A DNA stretch of 64,000 nucleotides. Origin: Curvibacter cyanobacteriorum (lineage in GTDB: Bacteria; Pseudomonadota; Gammaproteobacteria; Burkholderiales; Burkholderiaceae_C). The stretch lies in assembly GCF_028649475.1 (NCBI RefSeq), contig NZ_JAQSIP010000002.1, positions 310,001-374,000 of the forward strand, given 5' to 3'. The notes under the pieces are model-generated. The model searched no databases. It had not been told where the DNA came from and was given only the letters and a program-made list of their open reading frames with translations. The position numbers and the translations under genes were made by a program. Shown in pieces: positions 9,283 to 18,585 of the stretch (positions within the stretch are counted from its first letter, which is position 1; each line of letters begins with the position of its first letter).

Positions 9283-9312
9283 GGCCAGCAGGGACTCACC
9301 CTCCTGCTGGCC
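9283..9312 (+). other. Perfect RNA hairpin upstream of the capsid gene
   Basis: GGCCAGCAGG at 9283-9292 pairs perfectly with CCTGCTGGCC at 9303-9312 around a 10-base loop. No T tract follows, so it is not a standard terminator. It lies in the 183-base gap between scaffold and capsid genes (9267-9449), which holds no ORF that I can support. It could stabilise the capsid transcript or attenuate read-through. Confidence 0.55.
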
Positions 9313-9449
9313 GACATCTCCGGGTGCCCTCGTCCTGAGCCGACGTTAAAGGGCTCGGCGCTCTTGACCGCCTCCCAAGTCATGACTTCCGCAGTGGCTG
9401 CGCAACGCCTGAACCCCGTAACGCAACCCACTTTTGGAAGGACAACACC

Positions 9450-10550
9450 ATGTTGACCAATTTCGCTGCACTCAACTCGCAGCAAAAAGTAGTCTGGTCC
9501 CGCGACGTCTGGCAGGCGGCCCGCGACAAGATGTTCGTGAAGAAGTTCATCGGCACCGGTGAAAACGCTGTGATCCAGCGCATCACTGAGCTGACCAAGA
9601 CCGAGCGCGGCGAGCAGGTGCTCATGCAGCTGGTGGCCGACCTGGTCGGTGACGGCGTGATCGGCGACAACGAGCGCGAAGGCAACGAAGAGGCCCTGCA
9701 GAACTACGAGCAGCTGATCAACATCGACCTGATCACGCACTCGGTGGGCAACAAGGGCAAGCTGGCCGACCAAAAGACGGTCATCAACTTCCGCGAAACC
9801 GCCCGCGACCGCCTGGCCTACTGGCTGGCCAACCGCGTGGACCAACTGGTGCTCCTGACGATGTCGGGCATCAGCTACGCCTTCAACAACGATGGCTCCC
9901 TGCGCGTCAACAGCCCCTTCCCGAACCTGCGCTTCGCCGCTGACGTGTCCGGCCCGTCTGCCAAGCGTGCCCTGATGTGGAACGGTTCGGCCCTGGTGCC
10001 CTCGGTCACCGGCTCGATCACCTCGGCCTTTGTGCCCAGCTACAAGATGATCGTGGACGCTGTGGCCTACGCCAAGACCCACTACGTCAAGCCGCTGATG
10101 TCGGGTGGCAAGGAGTACTACGTCATGTTCGTGCAGCCGGGCACCCTGGCCGCACTGAAGAAGGACTCCGACTACCAGCGCGCCGTCACCAACCTGGCCC
10201 TGAAGTCGGGTGAAGACTCGCCCTGGTTTACCGGCGGCACTGTGACCATCGACGGCGTCGTGATCCACGAGCACCGCCTGGTCTACAGCACCAACGGTGC
10301 GGCCTCGGGCAGCAAGTGGGGCTCGGGTGGCACGGTCAACGGCACCCGATCGCTCCTGTGCGGCGCCCAGGCTCTGGGTATGGCCGACATCGGCGTGCCG
10401 GAGTGGAACGAAAAGCTCTTCGAGTACGACTCGCGTCAAGGCATCAACGTCGACAAGATGTTCGGCCTGCTCAAGCCCAAGTTCTATTCGATCTACGACA
10501 AGTCGATCGAAGACTTCGGCATCGTGACCATCGACCACTTCCTGCAGTAA
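9450..10550 (+). CDS. Major capsid protein, N4-gp56 family
   Basis: A 366-residue protein with features of the N4-gp56-type major capsid family (HK97 fold): an N-terminal VWSRDVWQAARD, then GTGENAVIQRITELTK, a QLVADLVGDGVIGDNE region, and TARDRLAYWLANRVDQ. It follows the scaffold gene and has a strong GGAAGG ribosome site, as expected for a highly expressed structural gene. Confidence 0.9.
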   Translation: MLTNFAALNSQQKVVWSRDVWQAARDKMFVKKFIGTGENAVIQRITELTKTERGEQVLMQLVADLVGDGVIGDNEREGNEEALQNYEQLINIDLITHSVGNKGKLADQKTVINFRETARDRLAYWLANRVDQLVLLTMSGISYAFNNDGSLRVNSPFPNLRFAADVSGPSAKRALMWNGSALVPSVTGSITSAFVPSYKMIVDAVAYAKTHYVKPLMSGGKEYYVMFVQPGTLAALKKDSDYQRAVTNLALKSGEDSPWFTGGTVTIDGVVIHEHRLVYSTNGAASGSKWGSGGTVNGTRSLLCGAQALGMADIGVPEWNEKLFEYDSRQGINVDKMFGLLKPKFYSIYDKSIEDFGIVTIDHFLQ

Positions 10551-10626
10551 GCAGCGCCCTCGAAGACGGGGCCTGCAGCGCAGCGCCCTGTCTCCCTGAA
10601 CCGTCTTCAGTTTCAAGGAGCAGACC

Positions 10627-11034
10627 ATGCCCATCATCCAGCAATCCGGCCGCCAGAACGTTCAAACCGCTCTGCTGACCATCAATTTCGGCGATCCCAC
10701 CGCCTACGGCACTGCCGAGAACGCGATCGAACTGCCCCCGGGCTCGATCGTGGTCGGCGGCGACATCGTGGTGGACACCCCCTTCAACAGCACCACCAAC
10801 AGCCTCACCCTGGGTGATGCGACCACGGCCAACCGCTACGCCAACGCCGTCGACCTCAAGACCGCTGCCCGCAGTGCGCTGACCGTGACCGGCTTCGTGA
10901 CCACGACTGCCGAGCGCTTCATCCGCGCCAACCTGGCTCAAACGGGTGGCGTACCGACCGCAGGCTCGGTTCGCATCCGTGTGGACTACGTGACCCAAGG
11001 CCGCGCCAAGTCCGTCTGGGGCGCTGGCCGCTGA
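10627..11034 (+). CDS. Capsid-associated protein (decoration candidate)
   Basis: A 135-residue, beta-rich protein directly after the capsid gene with a good AAGGAG ribosome site. The sequence alternates strands and short turns (GSIVVGGDIVVDTPF, ALTVTGFVTTT). Position and composition suggest a head decoration or minor capsid protein, but no family motif is seen. It is closed by an intrinsic terminator. Confidence 0.6.
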   Translation: MPIIQQSGRQNVQTALLTINFGDPTAYGTAENAIELPPGSIVVGGDIVVDTPFNSTTNSLTLGDATTANRYANAVDLKTAARSALTVTGFVTTTAERFIRANLAQTGGVPTAGSVRIRVDYVTQGRAKSVWGAGR

Positions 11035-11070
11035 CCATTTCTTCAGTGGTGGGCCAGCGATGGCCCTTTA

Positions 11071-11100
11071 CCCGGCGGACTGATCCCCGCCGGGCTTTTT
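11071..11100 (+). terminator. Intrinsic terminator after capsid genes
   Basis: CCCGGCGG at 11071-11078 pairs with CCGCCGGG at 11087-11094 and is followed by CTTTTT. It separates the capsid transcript from the head-completion and tail genes and would let capsid protein be made in excess. Confidence 0.8.
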
Positions 11101-11119
11101 GAACCCTCAGGAGCAACAA

Positions 11120-11524
11120 ATGAAATTCGTATCCACCACCGGCGAAGACATCCACATCGCTCTGCCCAGCGGTCACACCGCGCTGATTCCGGCGCCGGGC
11201 CCCGAGACCGATGGCGTCGAACTCCCCATCCAGTTCCGCCGCGAAGCCATCGCCCGCGGCGCTGTGGCGGTCGGCATCGACATGACGGAAACCCCTCAGG
11301 CCGCCCCCCTGGACCGCACTGCACTGATCACCAAGGCCATCACCGAGATGCTGGACGGCAGTGACGAAGCCGACTTCACCAGCGACGGCAAGCCCAACCT
11401 GATCAAGCTCGCGGCTCGCGTGGGCTTCCGTGTGGCCCGCGAAGAGGCCGACAAGATCTTCGATGCCATCACCAAGGGCACTGACGAAGCACCGGCTTCG
11501 ACCTCCGCCCCTGCTGCCGAGTAA
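11120..11524 (+). CDS. Phage hypothetical protein, head completion region
   Basis: A 134-residue protein. The ATG at 11120 follows a CAGGAGC ribosome site; an in-frame ATG at 11099 falls inside the terminator T tract and is unlikely. The N-terminal half looks beta-rich, the C-terminal half helical with a Ser/Thr/Ala tail. No family is assigned. Position suggests a head-tail joining role. Confidence 0.55.
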   Translation: MKFVSTTGEDIHIALPSGHTALIPAPGPETDGVELPIQFRREAIARGAVAVGIDMTETPQAAPLDRTALITKAITEMLDGSDEADFTSDGKPNLIKLAARVGFRVAREEADKIFDAITKGTDEAPASTSAPAAE

Positions 11525-11530
11525 GACGCC

Positions 11531-12196
11531 ATGCAGGTCTCTGAATTCATCGCCACCTTTCGCGCTGAGCGCCAGGATCTGGCCCAGCCGTACCTGTGGA
11601 CTGACGAGGAAATCGTCATGTACCTCAACGAGGCGGTGAACGAGGCCTGTATGCGCGCTCGGTTGATCGAGGACACCCTGACCAGCGCTGTCTGTGACAT
11701 CAACCTCACTGCCGGCCTGGCCACCTACACCCTGCACCCGTCCATTCAGCACGTCGACCGAGTGACCTGGCGCGGCATCCCTCTGGACGAGACCAGCCTG
11801 CTCATGGAAGACCGCAAAGACTTGCGATGGTCCACCAGGCTTGGCCAGCCCAAGCGCTACCTCACCAACGGCACCAACCAGATCACGATCATCCCAGCCC
11901 CGGACAGCACAGCTGTGTCCGATCCGGTGCACCTGACCGTCAAGCGCGTGCCAGTCACCCCGCTGAGCGCAGCGACTCCCGCCGGAGTTCCTGAGATCCC
12001 GCTGGTCTACCACCCGCTGATCAAGGACTGGGTCTACCGGTGCGCCTACCTGAAGCAGGACGCCGACACCTTTGATGAGGCCAAAGCCGCGAAGTTTGAG
12101 GCTGCCTTCACCGATTCCTTCGGCGCCCGGCCCAACGTCAACACCCAGCGCAAGCGCCGTGAGCTGCGCAGCAATCAGGTTCGCCCCACCTGGTGA
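11531..12196 (+). CDS. Head-tail adaptor-like protein
   Basis: A 221-residue protein. An N-terminal helix pair (IATFRAERQDL, then DEEIVMYLNEAVNEAC) is followed by a beta-rich section and a C-terminal helical segment. This is the arrangement of podovirus adaptor proteins (gp4-like / DUF6682-like), which sit below the portal. The N-terminal helical motif and gene order support the call; no unique signature proves it. Confidence 0.6.
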   Translation: MQVSEFIATFRAERQDLAQPYLWTDEEIVMYLNEAVNEACMRARLIEDTLTSAVCDINLTAGLATYTLHPSIQHVDRVTWRGIPLDETSLLMEDRKDLRWSTRLGQPKRYLTNGTNQITIIPAPDSTAVSDPVHLTVKRVPVTPLSAATPAGVPEIPLVYHPLIKDWVYRCAYLKQDADTFDEAKAAKFEAAFTDSFGARPNVNTQRKRRELRSNQVRPTW

Positions 12197-12234
12197 ACCC
12201 CTGAACCAGATCCCAACCTCACCAGGAGCCCAAC

Positions 12235-12639
12235 ATGGCCAACGCCCTCTACGTCAAAGGCAAGGAGAAGATCCTCTCCGGCGCCATCAACTTTGTCAGC
12301 GACACCCTCAAGGTGGCCCTGGTCAAGAACACCTACCCCCAGAACCTCAGCACCGATGAGTTTCTGTCGACCATCTCGTCCTATGTGGTGGGCACGGCCC
12401 AGACCCTGGCCAGCAAGTCTGTGACTGGCGGCGCCTTCAATGCCGCGGCGCCAGTCTTCCCGACCGTGGCGGCCGGCGATACCTGCGAGGCCGTGGTGAT
12501 CTACAAGGACACCGGCAACGCTGCGACCTCGCCTTTGCTGGCCTACATCGACGTCATCACCGGGTTCCCTGTCGCCACCAACGGCTCGGACATCACCGTT
12601 CAATGGGATGGCGGCGCCTACAAGATCTTCAGCCTGTAA
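12235..12639 (+). CDS. Phage tail-associated protein
   Basis: A 134-residue protein beginning MANALYVKGKEKIL, followed by a repetitive beta pattern (TLKVALVKNTY, then SSYVVGTAQTL and ITVQWDGGAYKIFSL). Similar short beta proteins recur in phage tail modules next to fibre genes. The ribosome site is CAGGAG. Function is unproven. Confidence 0.55.
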   Translation: MANALYVKGKEKILSGAINFVSDTLKVALVKNTYPQNLSTDEFLSTISSYVVGTAQTLASKSVTGGAFNAAAPVFPTVAAGDTCEAVVIYKDTGNAATSPLLAYIDVITGFPVATNGSDITVQWDGGAYKIFSL

Positions 12640-12654
12640 TCGGGCAGACCCTGA

Positions 12655-14301
12655 ATGGACGCCTACATAAAAAACGTAGTAGTCGGCCTGGTTCCCGCCG
12701 GTGACGTTGGCAGCTCCACCATCACGGACCAGAGCCCGACTAACCGCGCGTTGACCAACAATGGAGTAGTGATCTCCAACATCTCCACCGCCCAGTACAG
12801 CGGGCGGGCGATGCGGTTCAACGGCTCCGCAGATATTGAGGTGCCGTCCTCCCCCGATCTGGACCTTGGGAACTACTACACGGTCGAGTGCGGTTTCATG
12901 GCCGACACCATCGAAAACTGGTTTGGCCTGGTGCAGCGCGGCTACTACTCCGCCTATACCAACGACTGGACCGGCCTCGTCTTCAGCATCGTCCACACTG
13001 GCAACGGCAACTTGGTCGCCTATTTTTGGGGCACCACCGTATTCAACGAGCGGGCCATTGTCTCTAGCACCCCAATCGAGGCAAATCGGCACTACACCCT
13101 GGCCGTGGTCCGAAGTGGCACCAACGGCTACATGCTGCTCGACGGCGCCGTGGTGGGCACCATCAGCAATCTCCAGACCTGCGCCGCGAGCAATCTCCCT
13201 CTGCGCATTGGCCACTACGACGAGCCCTACGTCAACAACGGTCGACTGGTCGGGTACATCGACAACGTGCGGATCACCAAAGGCGTGCCGCGATGGACTG
13301 CGGCCTACACCCCCGATCTCCCGTTCGAGTTCACCCAGCCGGTGGCCGGCAGCGTCACCACCAACGGGCTGCGCATGGGTGCTGTCGACCAGGGCTATTT
13401 CCTGCGACTGATCACGAACCCCGGCGGCGGCAAGAAGCTCACGCTCTCGGCCTGGATCGCGTTAGACACCGCGAACATGGAGGCGTTTTTCTACGGCTCC
13501 CGCAGTTCCTCATCGTCCTACGATCTGACGGCCATCTCGGTCCGGGGAGCCCAGTTCACAGCGTTCTCCCGCGACTCCAACCTGAACACGCTCATCAACG
13601 TGTCGGCGAGCGAGCTGGATCTGCCCGTGGGGGTGGAGCGGCACGTCACCATCGTGATCGACACGACTCAGCCTGCCCCGGAGAACCGGGTGCAGATCTA
13701 CATCGGCGCCACCCGAGCCACGCTGGCCGGCACGTTCCCCGCTCAAGACGCTGTCCTGCCGCTGCTGCAGGCTGGCCAGACCGAATACATCGGCGTGAAC
13801 TGGGGCAACGCTGAGTACGCGCACGGCCTGTTGGGCGGCTTGGCCATCGTAGACGGTACCGCCGCCACGCCCAGCCAGTTCACTGGGGCTTACGGCGCCT
13901 ACACCGGCGGTTCCTATGGTCCGAACGGCGGGTTCTTGGCCTTCCTGGACACCAGTGGCAACACAGTCAACAGCAACGTCGGATTTGGGGCGGACTCGTC
14001 AGGGTTGGACCTCTACCGCCCAAGTTACGGCATCGCACTGGCAAACGCAATCAGCTTGTCTTCGCTCCCGACGCCTTTGTCGGTCAGTGGGGTGGTGCGC
14101 GACGCCAACAACCAGTTTGCCGCGCGGACCATCGTAGTCCAGCGCCGCGACAACTCTCAACTGCTTGGTTCGACGGTCAGCGACGCCGCAACCGGGGCCT
14201 ACAGCGTGAGCCTGACGTACTCGGGCCTTGTCGACATCATCGCCAAGGACAGCACTGGTACGCTGCCTGACCTCATTCTTTCTCGAGTGACGCCGGGATG
14301 A
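12655..14301 (+). CDS. LamG-like tail fibre or tailspike candidate
   Basis: A 548-residue protein with two concanavalin A/LamG-like jelly-roll regions. The first spans about residues 40-220, with FNGSADIEVPSSPDLDLG, a YTLAVVRSGT strand and GYIDNVRITKGV, the typical end of such folds. The second spans about 240-400. The last 75 residues resemble a carboxypeptidase-regulatory/Ig-like sandwich (SGVVRDANNQFAARTIVV). Such folds bind surface glycans. It overlaps the next gene by four bases. Confidence 0.7.
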   Translation: MDAYIKNVVVGLVPAGDVGSSTITDQSPTNRALTNNGVVISNISTAQYSGRAMRFNGSADIEVPSSPDLDLGNYYTVECGFMADTIENWFGLVQRGYYSAYTNDWTGLVFSIVHTGNGNLVAYFWGTTVFNERAIVSSTPIEANRHYTLAVVRSGTNGYMLLDGAVVGTISNLQTCAASNLPLRIGHYDEPYVNNGRLVGYIDNVRITKGVPRWTAAYTPDLPFEFTQPVAGSVTTNGLRMGAVDQGYFLRLITNPGGGKKLTLSAWIALDTANMEAFFYGSRSSSSSYDLTAISVRGAQFTAFSRDSNLNTLINVSASELDLPVGVERHVTIVIDTTQPAPENRVQIYIGATRATLAGTFPAQDAVLPLLQAGQTEYIGVNWGNAEYAHGLLGGLAIVDGTAATPSQFTGAYGAYTGGSYGPNGGFLAFLDTSGNTVNSNVGFGADSSGLDLYRPSYGIALANAISLSSLPTPLSVSGVVRDANNQFAARTIVVQRRDNSQLLGSTVSDAATGAYSVSLTYSGLVDIIAKDSTGTLPDLILSRVTPG

Positions 14302-15323
14302 GCTACACGCCGCCCGCGTTCAATGCGGCCGACTTCTCATGGGTCGGAGTTGCGGCGTACACGCCACCAGCCTTCAACGCTGCAGACCTGCAGTGGTCCC
14401 CCTCGGTTCCTGTAGCCCAGGGCTTTGAGGTCACGAAGTTCGGCACCCCAGCGGCCAGCTACAACCAGTTCGCCCAGGCCCATGGCTTCCAAGCCACCCA
14501 GTTCGGCACGCCGATGTACGGCCTGTTTGCCCAGGGCTGGCTGGCAACGCAGTTCGGCACACCCACCGGCACCGCGGCCTTTCACGCTTCTGGCTTCCTG
14601 GCTGCGCAATTTGGCTCTCCCACGGTCAAGCTGCAGGCGGCTGGCTGGCAGCCGACCTCATTCGGGTCTCCGTCCGTCATCCTGGGTTTCCGTGTCGCTT
14701 CGATGGGGCCGATCACCCAGTTTGGGACGCCCACCCGGGTTTTTGCCCAAACCTTGGATGCCCAGGGCTGGCAGGCCGCCCAGTTTGGCGAGCCTGTTGC
14801 GCTGCTCTACCAAGCCGGGCAGACCGCGGCCCAGAAGTGCCTGGCCTCTGGCTGGCAGGCCGCGGCCTTTGGCACCCCAGCAGGAGGCCTTGATCAGGTT
14901 GCTCAGGCCTCCGGATGGCTGGCGACCAGCTTCGGGGCCCCTCAGGCGGGCCGGACCATGTTGGGGACCGGCTTTCTGGCCGCCACCTTTGGCCAACCCA
15001 AGGCGATCAGGACCACTCACGCACAGGGCTGGCAGTCAGCCGTCTTTGGCGCACCCGTGACCCGGCGTGCCTTCCAGGCCCAGACCTTGGGGGCCGTCAC
15101 GCAGTTTGGTTCGCCGCGCGCCGGCTTTCCTGGCGCCCATCTGGCCTATGGGTTCACCGTGGCCGGCCGGTTTGGTCAGCCCAAGGCTTGGACGGGCAGA
15201 TACCAGGCAACAGGCCTGCGATCAACCCAGTTCGGCACTCCGGCCAAGCGCGAGATTCACCACGCCCTGCACATCCCGCCCGGCACCCGATTTGGCGTGC
15301 CGCTGCTGAAACGGAGCACCTGA
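14298..15323 (+). CDS. FG-P repeat virion protein of unknown function
   Basis: A 341-residue protein built almost only of repeats. A short N-terminal unit, YTPPAFNAADF, is duplicated. Then about 15 copies follow of a unit with core A-x-G-(F/W)-x-x-(T/A)-x-F-G-(T/S/A/Q)-P, spaced roughly 17-30 residues apart. No charged catalytic motif, signal or membrane segment is present. It overlaps the LamG-like gene upstream (ATGA) and ends one base before the next structural gene, so it is surely a virion or tail-assembly protein. Function is unknown; a flexible fibre or a repetitive beta structure are options. Confidence 0.65.
   Translation: MSYTPPAFNAADFSWVGVAAYTPPAFNAADLQWSPSVPVAQGFEVTKFGTPAASYNQFAQAHGFQATQFGTPMYGLFAQGWLATQFGTPTGTAAFHASGFLAAQFGSPTVKLQAAGWQPTSFGSPSVILGFRVASMGPITQFGTPTRVFAQTLDAQGWQAAQFGEPVALLYQAGQTAAQKCLASGWQAAAFGTPAGGLDQVAQASGWLATSFGAPQAGRTMLGTGFLAATFGQPKAIRTTHAQGWQSAVFGAPVTRRAFQAQTLGAVTQFGSPRAGFPGAHLAYGFTVAGRFGQPKAWTGRYQATGLRSTQFGTPAKREIHHALHIPPGTRFGVPLLKRST
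14415..15302 (+). repeat. Coding repeat array, about 15 degenerate FG-P units
   Basis: In-frame repeats encoding the FG-P core, for example AQGFEVTKFGTP, AHGFQATQFGTP, ASGWQAAAFGTP and AQGWQSAVFGAP. Copies are diverged at DNA level, so selection acts on the protein pattern rather than on recent DNA slippage. Confidence 0.85.
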
Positions 15324-15324
15324 C

Positions 15325-16500
15325 ATGCCCACCTTCGAGAAATTCACCGGAATCAACAACGTACTTCCCACTGAGCGCCTGCCTGAATCCGACCTGGCCG
15401 TGGCCACCGACGTGGACTTCGGCCTCTCCGGCGAGATCCTGCGGCGCGCAGGGTATGCCCGCACCGTTGCAACCGACCATCGCAACGTCTGGGACGGTTC
15501 GGCCTACACGTTGGCCACTTGCGCTGGTGATCTGACCTCGATCCTGCCCAATGGCACCCGCACCGTGGTTTCCCAGTCGCTCGGCAGCGACCGCGTTTGG
15601 TATCTGGCCCTGCCAGATGGCCGAATCGCCTTCAGCAATGGCCTGATCACCGGCATCGTGAGCGCGGACGGCCTGAGCTCTACCGGATGGGGTATTCCAG
15701 TGCCTGAAAGCATCGGCGCCCTGACGCCCGTGGCCGGCGCGCTGTTCCCTGGGGACTACCAGTACCAGATCACCTACGTCCGGCTGAGCGATGGCCAGGA
15801 AGGCGGGCCGCAGTACTCCAACCCCATCACCGTGAGTACGGGCGGCATCCTCCTGACTGGCCTGCCGGTGCGTGCCGGGTATGGGATCAATGTCTACCTG
15901 ACCAGCCATAACGGCGGCGATGCCCACCTGGCCGGTTTCACGACCACTGCGTCCTTCAGCTACCTGGGCAAGAACGATGGCCTCGTGATTCCTTGCCGCA
16001 CCGACTTCGTGAGCCCGCCGCCGGCTGGCACAGTGAGCGCGTTCTGGCGTGGCCGCGCGCTGGTGGCTGTTGGCTCAATGATCATCGCCACCCGGGTGCA
16101 CCAGGTGGAGCGATTCGACGCCCGGAGCGACTTCCTGCAGTTCCCGGATGCCGTCACCATGATCCAGCCGGTGGACTCTGGGGTGTACGTGGGCACCAAA
16201 AAGAGCTTGTTCTACCTGGCCGGTGCCGAGTTCGAGAAGCTGGCCATCACCGCCACCAAGCCGTGGCCAGTGGTTCTTGGGTCTGGCGTGGCCGTCCCTG
16301 GCGAGCTGGTGAAGCAAGGCGACGGGGTGGGGCAGGGCAGCGCCATGATCTGCATTGCTGACGGATTTCTGGTGGCCGGCTTCAACGATGGTCAGCTCAT
16401 CCGGCTGACAGAAGGCCGGTACAGCACGGTAGTGACCGAGGTGTCTGCCACCTTCCGGACCGTGAACGGCATTCCTCAATACCTGGCGGTGCCGCGATGA
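15325..16500 (+). CDS. Tail/stopper virion protein, beta-rich
   Basis: A 391-residue protein beginning MPTFEKFTGINNVLP. It is rich in short beta strands separated by turns, with repeated hydrophobic pairs such as RVWYLALPDGRIAFS and GVYVGTKKSLFYLAG. This suggests propeller blades like those of podovirus tail-tube or nozzle proteins. A fibronectin-like insert lies near residues 145-210 (YQITYVRLSDGQEGG). It overlaps the following gene by four bases. Role inferred from fold pattern and location. Confidence 0.6.
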   Translation: MPTFEKFTGINNVLPTERLPESDLAVATDVDFGLSGEILRRAGYARTVATDHRNVWDGSAYTLATCAGDLTSILPNGTRTVVSQSLGSDRVWYLALPDGRIAFSNGLITGIVSADGLSSTGWGIPVPESIGALTPVAGALFPGDYQYQITYVRLSDGQEGGPQYSNPITVSTGGILLTGLPVRAGYGINVYLTSHNGGDAHLAGFTTTASFSYLGKNDGLVIPCRTDFVSPPPAGTVSAFWRGRALVAVGSMIIATRVHQVERFDARSDFLQFPDAVTMIQPVDSGVYVGTKKSLFYLAGAEFEKLAITATKPWPVVLGSGVAVPGELVKQGDGVGQGSAMICIADGFLVAGFNDGQLIRLTEGRYSTVVTEVSATFRTVNGIPQYLAVPR

Positions 16501-18572
16501 GCTTCGCGTCCGACCTGTTCATTGATCAGGACGGGGAGCCCATTCCCGGCAAGATCCCCGCCGAGCTGCTGCTACAGGGGCCGGCCTCAAATGCGCAGAT
16601 GGCCGCAGTGCAGAGCCTGTATTTCGACTTCATGACTCAGCAGCGCCTCTCGCTGTCGCCTTCGGCTTCGTGGAATGTTGGGCTCTCCGATGGCTCTCGG
16701 GTGAGGTTTGAGTACGCCTACGGGATGACTCGGATCTTCGTCTGGCCGGCAAGCACTGAGGACGAGAGCGCGACCGTGGCCCCATTGGCCTATCCCGCCT
16801 ATGTGAGCCTGGAGTACGCGCCGATCTATGAGCGCTCCATCATCGACCTGGGCACCTACAGCCCTCAGGAATACCCGCCCGAACCCGTCTACACGGCACC
16901 GGAGTACACGGTACCGGAACCGACGTTCGACCAGAGCGCGCCCGTTTACATGGGGGTGGTTCGGACTAACCCGAATGGCACCCCGCCTAACTACAACCTG
17001 CAGGCCGGCAGCACGATTTTTGACACGAAGACCACCAACTACATCGACGGGACCATCAGCGAGGATGGCCTCACGGTGGTCGGCGCCGGCAGCCAAAACA
17101 TCTACCGGCGCACGATCGCCTACACCCTGGCCGGCGGCGGCTACATCGGCTACGAATACGTGTTCTTGAGCCTTGCCCCGGCAAACTACCCCCGACTGAC
17201 CGAAAACGGGCAGTACACCGACTTCGGATTCCTGCGAAACCCGTCGATCGGGGACAACGAACTGCCTTGGACCATCGACACCAGCTGGTACGACCAGATC
17301 ACCGCCTACAACAACGCCCGAGACGCCGAATACAACGCCGCCTACCTGGCGTGGCGGAACTCCACTTACGCCGCATGGCAGGCTGATCGAACAGCTTTCT
17401 TCAACAACGCTTATGCCACCTGGCGCGCAACGGTCTATCAGGCTTGGCTGGATGAATGCGCCGCCATTGACGCTCAGTACCCAGCCAACACCAGCAACAA
17501 CATCCTCACCAACCTGCGCCGGGCTGCTCGGCCGGCTCAACTGGCCGCCCTGGCCGCTTGGCTGGACACCGGTATCGCATCCCCCCACCTCACGGCCCGC
17601 TACCTGGCGCTGCCATTCAACGTGAGCTACGCCCACACGGGCACGCTGGACCTATCCGGCGGCTCGGTGGCTGGTGACAACCAAGTGACCGAGTACCCAG
17701 CGGCCTATCGGATCACCTACAACGTCACCAACGCCACCCGCGCATCTGGCTACACCGAGCACTATTCGGACGGCTACGCAGAGGCCATGATGATCCTTCA
17801 GGCGGGCTGGAGCTTTGGCGGCGACGTCTCTCAGCCCCGCAACCTCTTTGGGTGGCGGGCAAATGGCCAGTATTCCCGCCTCTCACAGTGGTTCCCCTAC
17901 AACTACTTTGAGCGCCCCCAGACCGTGCCAGGGGATCTGTCCAGCCTGACCTTTGACACCGCGCCCGGGTATGCCGCCTTCATGGCCTCCGCTATTGAGC
18001 GCAGCGAGGCGCCAGGCCTCAAACCAAGCTCTGACCGGTTTGTGCCAGAAGACACCACCATCACCCTGATTCAGCTCGAGTACGACACCTACGACCCGAT
18101 CACCCGTCAGTGGATGTGGCTGCCCCACGTCGGCATGATCTACGTCGATGCCATCTGGCTCAAAAGCCTGGGGCAGTTCACTGTTCCCACCCGGCCAAGC
18201 AGCCAAAGTGAAGGGGTTTCCCCGCGCGCCGTTCGGGTTCGCCGGGTGCTTCGGCAGAAGCGCAATCCCGATCTCAGCTGGACCACCCCCACTGATGTGC
18301 CCACCGATGAGCTGCGAGAGCCTGCATTCCCGAGTTTTCCGCTGACCTCACTGTGGACCGAGTACCCCACCACGATCGTTGCGGTGCTCGGCCTACCAGG
18401 GTTTGCGGCGCCAAAGCCAACCCCTGACACTCAATTCCCGCACGATGCGGTGGCGGTTTTTGCTGGCATGAATGGGGATTTTGAGGACCTGGTCACCGGC
18501 TCCTGGACCATGAACCCCACCCCCATGCGGCTGGCTGCCAAGGCCTTGAGCTACGTTTACAAAGTCACCTGA
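16497..18572 (+). CDS. Large virion structural protein, unknown
   Basis: A 691-residue protein without a recognised family. Residues about 130-150 are Pro/Tyr-rich (PEPVYTAPEYTVPEP). Residues about 270-325 form helices with repeated Ala-Tyr-x-x-Trp elements (AYLAWRNSTYAAW). The remainder is beta-rich. It sits in the middle of the tail operon with ATGA coupling to its upstream gene, so a tail or adhesion component is likely. Confidence 0.6.
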   Translation: MSFASDLFIDQDGEPIPGKIPAELLLQGPASNAQMAAVQSLYFDFMTQQRLSLSPSASWNVGLSDGSRVRFEYAYGMTRIFVWPASTEDESATVAPLAYPAYVSLEYAPIYERSIIDLGTYSPQEYPPEPVYTAPEYTVPEPTFDQSAPVYMGVVRTNPNGTPPNYNLQAGSTIFDTKTTNYIDGTISEDGLTVVGAGSQNIYRRTIAYTLAGGGYIGYEYVFLSLAPANYPRLTENGQYTDFGFLRNPSIGDNELPWTIDTSWYDQITAYNNARDAEYNAAYLAWRNSTYAAWQADRTAFFNNAYATWRATVYQAWLDECAAIDAQYPANTSNNILTNLRRAARPAQLAALAAWLDTGIASPHLTARYLALPFNVSYAHTGTLDLSGGSVAGDNQVTEYPAAYRITYNVTNATRASGYTEHYSDGYAEAMMILQAGWSFGGDVSQPRNLFGWRANGQYSRLSQWFPYNYFERPQTVPGDLSSLTFDTAPGYAAFMASAIERSEAPGLKPSSDRFVPEDTTITLIQLEYDTYDPITRQWMWLPHVGMIYVDAIWLKSLGQFTVPTRPSSQSEGVSPRAVRVRRVLRQKRNPDLSWTTPTDVPTDELREPAFPSFPLTSLWTEYPTTIVAVLGLPGFAAPKPTPDTQFPHDAVAVFAGMNGDFEDLVTGSWTMNPTPMRLAAKALSYVYKVT

Positions 18573-18585
18573 AGGGGAGATTCCC

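Noticed and set aside
8229-10637. 802-codon minus-strand frame over scaffold and capsid
   Set aside because: Shadow of the capsid region; composition lacks protein-like domains.
14415-15302. CRISPR array
   Set aside because: The periodic signal is an in-frame protein repeat with diverged DNA and no constant repeat or spacer length.
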